Positions 48,560 through 57,995 of a stretch of DNA of 64,000 bases are shown one piece after another. A model generated the notes under the pieces. That model was not told where the DNA came from. It saw only the letters and a program-made list of their open reading frames with translations, and did not search any database. The stretch is from the NCBI GenBank assembly GCA_964036665.1, contig OZ038527.1:15894221-15958220 (forward strand), given 5' to 3'. This DNA is from Gordius sp. MW1. Lineage: Eukaryota > Nematomorpha > Gordioida > Gordea > Gordiidae. The stretch's first letter is position 1. The number at the start of each line of letters is the position of its first letter. The position numbers and the translations under genes were made by a program.

Positions 48560-49310
48560 TGTTTAAAACTTGTTTTAGTCATATACTGAATCAATTTCCA
48601 AAAAAATATTCATTTCAATAGATATTAAAGATTTTGGAATTTGTCACCTGTTTCACATTGAACAGGTGAAAAAATATTTTTTTCGAGTTTAAAACTTGTT
48701 TTCGTCATATAATGAACCAATTTCCAAAAAAAAATATTCATTTCAATAGATATTAAAGATTTTGGAATTTGTCACCTGTTTAACATTGAACAGGGGAAAA
48801 AATATTATTTTCGAGTTTAAAACTTGTTTTCGTCATATAATGAACCAATTCCCAAAAAAAAATATTCATTTCAATAGATATTAAAGATTTTGGAATTTGC
48901 CACCTGTTTCACATTGAACAGGTGAAAAAATATTATTTTCGAGTTTAAAACTTGTTTTAGTCATATATTCAACCAATTTCCAAAAAAAATATTCATTTCA
49001 ATAGATATTAAAGATTTTGGAATTTGTCACCTGTTTCACATTTAACAGGTGAAAAAAATATTATTTTCGAGTTTAAAACTTGTTTTAGTCATACAATGAA
49101 CCAATTTCCAAAAAAAATATTCATCTCAATAGATATTAAAGATTTTGACATTTGTCACCTGTTTCACATTGAACAGGTGAAAAAATATTTTTTTCGAGTC
49201 TAAAAATTGCTTTAGTCATATATTCAACCAATTTCCAAAAAAAAATATTCATTTCAATAGATATTAAAGATTTTGACATTTGTAACCTGTTTCACATTTA
49301 ACAGGTGAAA
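48560..49310 (-). repeat. Right-arm tandem array, inverted copy of the left array
   Basis: About six units of the same roughly 120-bp sequence in the opposite orientation. Unit variants (for example ATATTCAACCAA in place of ATAATGAACCAA, TTTAACATTGAACAGG) are not all matched in the left arm, so the arms have diverged and partly re-exchanged units. Confidence 0.9.
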
Positions 49311-50167
49311 AAATATTTTCATAATACACCTTTGATGATCTGCATGAATGATGCATCGCATACCAATTGGAACAAATTATAGGTTGATTATAACTAGCAA
49401 GTATGATACTTTCCACTTAGTGACGTCATTTCATATTTCCCATCAATAAAAGTTCATTACAAAAATAAATAACTAATAAATACAAAAATTATAAAAACTT
49501 CACATATTTCCATACACAACCCAAACCGACCAAAACCAAACCAAAAGGTTACCAAAGGTGTATGGGTGTGAAAGGCGCCAATACACCAAGGGTGAACCAA
49601 AAAATTTCACCCAAACACCCTTGGTGTATGGGTGTGAAAAGCGCCAATACACCAAGGGTGAACCAAAAAATTTCACCCAAACACTCTTGGTGTATGGGTG
49701 TAAAAAGCGCCAAACACCAAGGGTGAACCAAAAAAATTCACCTAACACTGAAAGGGTTTGGCGTAATTTATACACCAATTACCAAGCTTGGCAACACGCT
49801 GGGAAAAACCAGCCAGCCGTTTTTACAACACTAGTACATTGTATTCATATCTGCAAAGTTTAAAACAAAAAAATTATAATAATTGACAAATTCAAAATTT
49901 TGATTAAAAAGTATATATATTATTTATTTGCAGGTAAAAAAATGTAATATTTTGTAATTATTTTGGCCATTCGAAATTAACATTTAATAAATTTTAATTT
50001 ATTATCTCCTATCAACTGGTTTGTAACCTAAAAGAGAACTCAATCTAATTTGGCCTTAGATAGACTTATCTCGATTACAATGTGACTAGAAAATTAACTA
50101 TGGCATACTGATGAGCTCCGATAAGAGCGAAAACGTTATGTCTGTTTTTATTTTCAAGTCACATTCT

Positions 50168-50317
50168 CATGAGCGTACCCAGGTTTTGAATTAGGGGAGG
50201 GGCAAAACGTTTAAAAGTTCAATTAGAGGGGGGCAAAACATAATTTTAATTTTACAATGTTTTTGCATTGAAAAATTTTTTCCCCCGTAAGCCGCCCCCC
50301 TCCTGGGTCCGCCCATG
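50168..50317. mobile_element. 150-bp MITE with 8-bp target duplication
   Basis: Ends CATGAGCGTACCCAGG and CCTGGGTCCGCCCATG are imperfect inverted repeats. CACATTCT is duplicated exactly at 50160-50167 and 50318-50325. The 8-bp duplication suggests a hAT-mobilised MITE. Inside are a G-rich and a C-rich run. Confidence 0.8.
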
Positions 50318-50688
50318 CACATTCTAAAAGAGATAGATAAAATTTAGTCAAACTAATCTCTAATTTAAATTTTGTCCTAGATGGCATGTTAATTGAGTTA
50401 TTATTATTTGATTTACGGTTACCACGTGTCGTAAATCGGCCCTTATTTATATAAGTCTAATAAACTTTTAAAACCCTTATTTAAGGTTGTAATGTTTTTA
50501 ATTAAGTAGTTGGCTTCTTTGCTTTTCCGCCATTTTATATATTTTAGGCTATTGGTATAAAATGAAAAAGCTGTTATAATTTAGAAGAAAAGATCAATTT
50601 TAAAATTTGTAAATGAGTATATATATATAAATAATTTTACATATTAATAAATTAATTCACTAAATATTGCTAGAGGGTATAAATGGGG

Positions 50689-50799
50689 AGGCAAGAATGG
50701 GCAGCTGCTCCCCCCTCCAAATCCAAAAATTCGTAATCTAAGAAACATTTTTGCCCTACCCATACTACCCCCTCTAGTCTAAATTGGCTACGCCCATGG
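50689..50799. repeat. MITE-like fragment ending GGCTACGCCCATG
   Basis: Starts near AAGAATGGGCAGCTGCTCCC and ends TTGGCTACGCCCATGG. It belongs to the same end type as 43786-43932. No exact target duplication recognised. Confidence 0.45.
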
Positions 50800-51081
50800 G
50801 ATCATGTATATAAATTATCTTTAACTTTTAGAAGAGGTATTGATGAATAAATGAACTAAGATGGAAATAAAATTTAACTTTCCTTGTTAATTTAATATAC
50901 ATAAAATAATTAAAATTTAAAACATTATTAGAACACTTTTTTTATGCTAGATCTAATTGTTTTTGTCACGAGCCTTAAGTATATCTAGGCCCGGCCCGTA
51001 AAGTTATATTAAGGCCTGGCCCGTGCTCTCTAATAAGCACGATTCAGCAAAAGGGAATGTTTTAAAGCCAGAAATTATTTC

Positions 51082-51916
51082 TAGAGATGCACCGATGCCA
51101 CTATTTTGTGCCGATACCGATACCATGCCGGTACTTATAATAAAAATAATTTTTATACTAAAAAATATATGCAAATTAAATATTATAAAATAAGTCACAT
51201 CCAAATTTTGGTAGATCAGAATTTTGACGATAAAACAATTGTAATATAATATTAATTTATAATAATAAATTTTGTTATTAATCAAGTTAAAAGTATTGTG
51301 ATAAATAGATCAAAAAAGAAATTTAAATTTTATTATACAACACTTTATATTTTATTATTACATAAATTTATTTTATAAAAAAGTAAATATACGTGTAATA
51401 TGCTTATATTAAAAACTAATATTGAAAATTTAGTTCTCTTAAGTTCAACTTAACAATTGTTAGTTGTTCTATTTTCTCCGAAACAAGCCTTCTTTTCCTA
51501 TTAGAATCTATCTCACCCATCATACTGAATAATGATTCTGATGGTACTGTTGTTGGTGGTGGCCTAGATATCTTCTGGCTAATTTTGCTAAAGTAGGGTA
51601 TCTATTACAATTATGCTTCCAATATAGTAAAGGATCACATTTTTCATTTGATAAACTACCAGTATATAATGGTTCTGAACTTAAAAGCGCAGTTCTTTGG
51701 AACAGATGGTCAATAAGTTTATTATACTCCACATAGAAATATTTATAGCCAATCAAATGACACTTTTTTTAAAAAATTTTAAAAGTCCTCTATTTTTTAA
51801 TGGTAGGAGATACTATAAATATTATTTTTGAGTTTCATATTAAAAAGGTATCGGCTATGTAGTTGCCGATACTTTTGGCAAGGTATCGGCGCCGATACCT
51901 TGCCGATGCATCTCTA
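51082..51916 (-). mobile_element. hAT element remnant with GGTATCGGC arrays and dimerisation-domain relic
   Basis: The 835-bp element has inverted ends TAGAGATGCACCGATGCC and GCCGATGCATCTCTA, with an exact 8-bp duplication ATTATTTC (51074-51081 and 51917-51924). CCGATACCG/GGTATCGGC units sit inside both ends. On the - strand (51756-51420) there is a decayed hAT C-terminal domain: CDPLLYWKHNCNRYPTLAKL, ARRYL, then after a frameshift VPSESLFSMMGEID and SEKIEQLTIVK. The rest of the transposase is missing, so this is an internally deleted copy of a family different from the GATCCG one. Confidence 0.9.
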
Positions 51917-52606
51917 ATTATTTCTTTCGAAAACATGACTAAAGGGTGAGTTGATGTGGTAAGTCAACTCTGTTCAAACTCTAATATTGCAAGAGTGTCA
52001 ACAGATGACCCTTTACAATAAATTATACTTTGTTGGATATAGCTACAATTAATTCAACGATCGTCTATCAATATAATATTGGTAAAAAATTAAGAATTAG
52101 CATAAGGATTACCAAAACCTTTTATGGAATTTAGATTAAAAAATAATCTACATCTCTCCAGAGAAATTAGAAATTCTTAAAAAAATTTAAGATATTAGGG
52201 AAATATATTCCAAGGCCCAAGTGGTTGATGTTCTTTTCGTCTGAGGATCCAAAATTATACTGAAACAAGTGTTTACAATTGGTGTGTTCTATGTGAAATG
52301 TCTATTTTTTGTTTAACATGTTTTACAATATATGTTTTAATTACATTTTGAACATTCTTTTAATAAAAATTAGGTTTATTTTAGAAATATATGATTTCAA
52401 GGGGTAAATTGAGGTTAAGCTCCATAATAACCCATAAAGGTCTAACAAAAATCATTGATAAGTATTGCAATGTTAATTAGATTTTTACAAAAATATCTAC
52501 CATCAATCTATGAACCATGTTTAAAGTTTAAAAGCTAAATTTTTTTGATATTGTAGAGTTAAAAATGGGGTAAAATATACCAAATGAATGATTTTGTGTT
52601 CAGGAA

Positions 52607-52735
52607 TTCTCTCACAGGTTTAATGTTTCAATTGTATCTCACCTTATGCAAACCAGACTGAGTGTTGATCAAAAAGCACTTCGTATAAAAAAGTTAAGGG
52701 CAGACCAACCTCCAAAAAATGGCACATTGCATCTG
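52607..52735 (+). CDS. Possible last exon of an unidentified gene
   Basis: After an acceptor-like TTGTGTTCAG the frame reads EFSHRFNVSIVSHLMQTRLS, VDQKALRIKKLRADQPPKNG, TLHL and stops at a TAG (52733-52735). An AATAAA follows 19 nt later (52755-52760). The charged, helix-like composition looks like real C-terminal coding sequence and stands out from the AT-rich flanks. I do not recognise the family and could not place the upstream exons, which would lie before 52560. It could also be a retained pseudogene exon. Confidence 0.4.
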
Positions 52736-53155
52736 TAGTTCATATAGCATAAAATAAAGCATAATGTCAAAATTAAACTTTTTACAATCTTTAAATCACA
52801 GCAAATTCAACTTATAGGTCCTCTTGCCTCACTAAACAAGTTTTGTAGTACCAAAGAAAGTTTACTGTTAGATTTTATTGTGTGCTAAAATAATACAAAT
52901 ACATTTTTATGGGGACATAGGAAGTAAAGAATTAAATAAGTTTTAAAACAATGATTTATAATACCTACTAAAGTTAACATTTATTAATATTAAAAACACC
53001 TTTCACTGATATGAAAAAACAATCTCTTTTTCTTAAACTAAAAACAAATATATAGCTCATATTTTATTTCGGTTAAGTTATTTAAATATTTATTACATTA
53101 TATTTTCTTTGAAGCAAGACATTTTATAAATAATCATTCATATTCTTTGAGGTCT

Positions 53156-53670
53156 TTATTTCAGTTCCTTAACTTGTAGTCCTAAATAAATGAATATTAA
53201 AATTAGTAATAAAATCATGATCAGATTATTATTAAATCACAGTGTCATCATAAGAGGTGTAAGGAGTTCATCATTTAGAATTTTATTACCTGGTGGCAAG
53301 CTCTGCTTTAATTTGTCTGCCTTTTCTTTATCAACAACCGTTAAGGTGTATAAGAAGCGACTACATCTAACCTTAAACTTCGTCTGTTCACCATTCTTTT
53401 TAATTTTCACAGCTAATAAATTAAAATTTATATTAATATATTGGTGACTTTAATTCGAAAAAAATCAAAGTGGATATAATTAAATTCTGATATCCAAGGT
53501 ATTTTAGCACTTAATAACATAATTATAAAGTGACTCTAACCTTGTTACTTATACATATAAATTGAAATACCTTTGGCATCCTTTCTTCGTGCTTTTATTA
53601 AAAAGTCTTTAATTTCTTTGATTTCTCTAGGCTATAGTTATGATTAAAATTTAAAAAATAACTCTACCAT
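53156..53670 (-). CDS. RPL38: 60S ribosomal protein L38
   Basis: Component of the large cytosolic ribosomal subunit. Exons on the - strand: 53670-53668 (ATG only), 53631-53571, 53412-53290, 53181-53156, giving 70 aa, the usual length. The protein reads [60 protein letters not shown] and PGLQVKELK. An intron straight after the initiator ATG is also normal for this gene in other animals; here it would be only 36 nt, which makes the first exon the least certain part. A pyrimidine tract (TTTTCCGG) just upstream resembles a 5' TOP start. The stop TAA lies inside AATAAA (53160-53155), so the poly(A) signal overlaps the end of the CDS. No defect seen. Confidence 0.93.
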
Positions 53671-53689
53671 TAAACGGCCGGAAAATAAA

Positions 53690-54400
53690 TTTCGGGTGTT
53701 TCTATATTGCGATGTTATAATTATGAATCCGAGCTACTAATTTTTCGTTAAATATTTCGCGAAGTTGCTTTTCAATCCTAACTATACTAAAAATTACCCG
53801 TGGATTAGAATATTAAACAACATTTGGCTGTCAAATTCTTATATTAACGAAGATTATTGCGAATATAGTTAATTTGTGAACCTTATATTAAAAACATTAG
53901 GGTCTCTGCAGTTATAAAGAACATAATTAGAAAAAGTAGAATTCACACTTAGAAATCTCTTGATTTTGATTTTCTATCTCCTTTATTCTTAAAATTTATT
54001 ATATGTATAGAAATTTCATCTTTTTATAAAAAACATAATTTGACTTCTTTATTACTGATCAGGTCCATTCGAACTAAATATGGGTTTGATATGTTATCTG
54101 TTCAAAAATGCATGAGGATCTGCAAATAGTATATCCAAAAACAATGATATTTTGTATTTATAAATTATATTCATTTGATGTATTAATTTTGGTTTAATCT
54201 CGTAGGTGTTCATGTTAATTAGACCTATTATTAAACCCAATTAAAAATATAGATGACCGCTTCTTTGATCACATACCACTCTTTCCACAAGTTTCTAAAG
54301 AGGTCTGAAGATTCAAATGGGCATGATGATAATAAATTCTAGATATCTTCTAAAAATTTTGTGAGTCATATTATTCTTATCATTATCTAAATAATAGATT
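53690..54400. other. AT-rich upstream region of RPL38, no gene seen
   Basis: No additional exon, repeat edge or RNA gene recognised. It probably includes the RPL38 promoter, but no defined element can be pointed out beyond the TOP-like tract. Confidence 0.4.
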
Positions 54401-54407
54401 TGTTAAC

Positions 54408-54887
54408 TGTTGTAGTCTTACTACACGACCCCACTCTCATCCATCTACGCAGCAAGACCAGCTGCGCTCCCCTCATCTTATTTCGCTTATTTATTAGTGT
54501 CTGTATACGCATCTTTATGTATACGTCTAGTCCCTCTCCCCCCATCGTTCTCTACGCGATTTATTTACGTGTAGGAATACATCACATGATACACAGCGAG
54601 TGTTCCCATCATTATGTACGCGTAGGAATTCTTTTGTTCTGAATACACAGATGTAGATCGAACCTTTTCTTTTGTTCGCATTTTAGTAATATAATTTTCT
54701 TCGCTAATTACTTGGGCATAATTCTAATTGAAATAAAGGATAAATTCATGAGATATAAATGAATTATAAGGTAAGAAAATATCAATAAATAAAATCATTA
54801 ATAACGTAAACCTTAATCACGATAATTGTTAAAAGTAATATTTTATCTTTTCTAACTTTTAATAGTTTACTAATACCTCTTAATTTA
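54408..54887 (+). repeat. LTR-like direct repeat, left copy
   Basis: Starts TGTTGTAGTCTTACTACACG and is about 97% identical to 56330-56806. It is followed directly by TGGTGTCAGAATC (54888), the same primer-site-like 11-mer found at the LTR-like borders at 1.3, 2.0, 9.4 and 11.1 kb. Length 480 bp. Confidence 0.8.
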
Positions 54888-55926
54888 TGGTGTCAGAATC
54901 AAAAGGGGATACAAGTAATAGAGTTTTTAATAGAAAAATATGATAATTTTTTGGATTTTATACTTTTGGATTAAGGTTAAATGTAATATTTAGAAATTTA
55001 AATTTAGACAAAACTATGTTGGTAGTTATTGTAACTTAGATTTTGGGGTAATATTTGAGATGATAAGAGTATGGCAATATTTTTAATTTTAAATACGGTG
55101 AGTTTGGCAGTATTTTGAAATTATATAAATTAGTGCTTAAGTCCCAATAGAATCGCGCGAAGGTAAACATTTCCATAATGCATGTTTTATTCCTTCAAAT
55201 TTTTTCGCTTTTGTTTTTTCGCATGGAATTTATTTAATATTTTTTAAATATGATTGCGCATGTGACCGTCAATCGCTATCCGTCATTGTCCTTGATTGAT
55301 CAGCTGGTATCTGACAGTGCGAAATAGAGCGCCGAGAGTATGTGATTCCGGTGCTGTGGAACGCTATTGCAGTTCTGAAAAATTCTGTCGGTACCTGCTG
55401 GTGGACAAGATGACGCGGTGGTATTTAACGTGTGGAACGAGGTTTCGGATATGCATGAGCGCACGTGTAATCCAGAAGCGAATTAATAGCCCATTTTCGA
55501 CGTTAATCGTCGGTACACTTTCGGGTGTGGCACCTACGGGTGCGACGTCTACGGACGTGTTTAATTAATTCGGAGGCTTAATGCCTGTTATGACCTGCTT
55601 TTTTCGCTTTATGCCGTATCACCTTTAATTAGGTTTGATGAGGTTGAGTTTTCTGGGTGGGCAAATTGCCCTGTGCGCATGATTGATTGATTTGTTGGAG
55701 TTAATTACCTCGCATGTACGAAGGGAAGTTAATACCATCGTTGTCAGGTCCAAGGTTACCGTTATGGAGTTTATAGCTCCCAGGTGATTATGGTAGGCGG
55801 AGTTGCATTTATGCGAGATACGCCTGATGACAGTTTTTTACACTTAGTGATGTTGCTGGTGCCTATGTCGGCGCCGATTGCTGATATGTGGTGTAGCGAC
55901 GTCACCTATTTTAACGGAAATATCGT

Positions 55927-56286
55927 ATGCTTTTGGTCGAGAGGCTAGCAGCTCTTATTGAGAGGCGGCCTAGACGACTAAGAGTGGCTAAGATGTTTCT
56001 GTCTTGCTTTATGGGGGAAAAAACAAAAAGAAACTACTTTGGGTTTATTAACGAAAAACAATTGGGTGAAGTATCCCGAGCCCAACAACGCCTGGATACA
56101 TTGACAAAACCCTCTCCCCCTAGCAAGCTTGAAGGGTATGGTGCGTTTCAATTTTTACGGCCAACGACAAAATCAAGTCGAAAGGCCGAATCAGAAAAAC
56201 GATCCTGGAGACGTTCAATACAAATCGATTCGTACGTTCGAACAATGGACAGCGGTCAAAAACTCAAATCCGACGACCGTGCTTAG
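55927..56286 (+). CDS. Unknown open frame inside the LTR-like element
   Basis: 119 codons, basic (many Arg/Lys), beginning MLLVERLAALIERRPRRL and containing KQLGEVSRAQQRLDTLTKPS. No domain recognised. It lies directly upstream of the right LTR-like repeat and its GC content matches the surrounding internal sequence. It may be a remnant of a retroelement gene or a captured sequence; translation is not established. Confidence 0.3.
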   Translation: MLLVERLAALIERRPRRLRVAKMFLSCFMGEKTKRNYFGFINEKQLGEVSRAQQRLDTLTKPSPPSKLEGYGAFQFLRPTTKSSRKAESEKRSWRRSIQIDSYVRTMDSGQKLKSDDRA

Positions 56287-56329
56287 AAGTCAACAATCAG
56301 GTCGGAGGAGGTTATCGTGAAGGGTATGG

Positions 56330-56806
56330 TGTTGTAGTCTTACTACACGACCCCACTCTCATCCATCTACGCAGCAAGACCAGCTGCGCTCCCCTCATCT
56401 TATTTCGCTTATTTATTAGTGTCTTATACGCATCTTTATGTATGCGCGTAGTCCCTCTCCCCCCATCGTTCTCTACGCGATTTATTTACGTGTAGGAATA
56501 CGTCACATGATACACAGCGATTATTCCCATCATTATGTACGCGTAGGAATTCTTTTGTTCTGAATACACAGATGTAGATCGAACCTTTTCTTTTGTTCGC
56601 ATTTTAGGAATATAATTTTCTTCGCTAATTACTTGGGCATAATTCTAATTCAAATAAAGGATAAATTCATGAGATATAAATAAATTATTAGGTAAGAAAA
56701 TATCAATAAATAAAATCATTAATAACGTAAACCTTAATCACGATAATTGTTAAAAGTAATATTTTATCTTTTCTAACTTTTAATAGTTAACATACCTCTT
56801 AATTTA
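56330..56806 (+). repeat. LTR-like direct repeat, right copy
   Basis: Second copy of 54408-54887 with scattered substitutions (for example TGTATGCGCGTAG for TGTATACGTCTAG). It too is followed by TGGTGTCAGAATCAAAAGGG at 56807. Confidence 0.8.
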
Positions 56807-57995
56807 TGGTGTCAGAATCAAAAGGGGATACAAGTAATAGAGTTTTTAATAGAAAAATAATTCACTTAATTTACATTAACCATCCACATGTGCTTTAAAA
56901 ATAGGTTTATGAATATTTGGTCATTAATTACACTTGTCCTTTCTTATGATTTGTAGATCTGACATTTTATCAAATATATATTTTCATTGTAAGTTGATAT
57001 TTTATATCAAATTTCAGAATGGAACACAAATAAAAGTCAGCTTCTTCTTTTTTATTAAGTAATTGGTGATGGTGCTAGAGTCGTGAGGTTTGTTTCGATG
57101 ATTTTTAACATCTTGATCTGGTAAATGTCATGTCTTGATTAATCTTCTTAGATTTTATCTTTGTCGACTTGCCCTTTCCACCTGACACTAGGTCGTCCTC
57201 TTCCTCTCTTCCCCAGTACTTCCATGTAGAGTACTTTTCGATTTAAATCATTCTTCTCACTTCTTTATGCCCATACCATCTTAGCTGATTTTCGTTAATC
57301 ATGTCCGCCATAGGTGTAATACTCATTTCTGCCAAGAGAAAGTCATTCGTCATGGTCTAGCTTAATAATCCCCAAGCTCCACCGTATCATTCGCATGTCC
57401 GTGACTTGTAATAGCTTCTCTTCCGCAGTGTTTTATACCCATGGTTCAAATGAGTAACACCGGTCTTACGATAGATTTGTAAGCTTTGCTCTTCAACCAT
57501 ATTGGCATTTTCTTGACGCACATTACACCGGTTGTACTTCGCCATTTAAGCCATCCTTTTTGAATCCGGGCATTGACTTCTGTTGCGCAATCTCCCTCTT
57601 GATGTAGCATCGAGCCGAGGTATAGAAACCTGCCTACTTTTGGGTAATTTAGATGGTAATCCAGCGATGGGCTGCCTGTAACGTTCATTTCCATATATAC
57701 CGTTTTTCGATCGTTGACCTTTAAACCATATCCAGCTACGAGCATTGACCACTTTTCAGCTTCTTAGAATCCTTTCTCCTTTGTTTTCATAGTACCATAG
57801 GTATATAACATTTAACATGGAGATGGCTCTTGAATTTTTCATTATCGTGTGCATAATTATATAAAACAAAAATGGACCTAAAGCAGATCCTTGATATAAT
57901 CTAATTTCAATCCGAAAAGGTTTAGAGTCTCCAACTGTCGTCCTAACGCAAGAATTTGAGGCTTCATAAATATTATTTATAAGTCGTATATATGC

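Larger units (their letters stand above)
46493..49833. mobile_element. Giant hAT-type foldback element with hairpin-bearing tandem units
   Basis: A 3341-bp element with terminal TAGTGTTGTAAAA and its inverted copy, flanked by an exact 8-bp duplication GTACATTG (46485-46492 and 49834-49841). The arms are reverse complements over roughly 1.6 kb each, with a centre near 48130-48330. Order in each arm: two to three copies of a TTTGGTTCACCCTTGGTGTA/CACCCATACACCAAGGGTG block, a unique piece with GATGCATCATTCATGCAGAT, then six to seven about 120-bp units. Each unit contains CACCTGTTCAATGTGAAACA then GGTG, itself a stem-loop, and ATCTTTAATATCTATTGAAA. No transposase is present. Open frames near both ends come from the repeat block. 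Transcription would give a long double-stranded RNA. Confidence 0.93.
54408..56869 (+). mobile_element. LTR retrotransposon-like element, non-autonomous
   Basis: Two direct repeats of about 480 bp (54408 and 56330) frame about 1.4 kb. The left repeat is followed by TGGTGTCAGAATC. The right one is preceded by purine-rich GGAGGAGG and GAAGGGTATGG, in the place of a polypurine tract. The right repeat is followed by the same primer motif and about 50 bp of the same leader (to 56869), so it is the start of a second, truncated unit: a tandem LTR-int-LTR-int arrangement. The internal part after 55140 is richer in GC with frames at 55296-55568 and 55927-56286. I recognise no gag, protease or RT motif in them. 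Confidence 0.7.

Noticed and set aside
46998-49310. Regularly spaced palindromic repeats resembling a CRISPR array
   Set aside because: The genome is clearly eukaryotic, the spacers are near-identical rather than unique, and the whole array lies between transposon termini with an 8-bp target duplication.
54400-54642. 80-codon frame in the left LTR-like repeat
   Set aside because: It lies entirely inside a repeat that occurs twice, the second copy does not preserve the frame, and nothing resembles a known protein.
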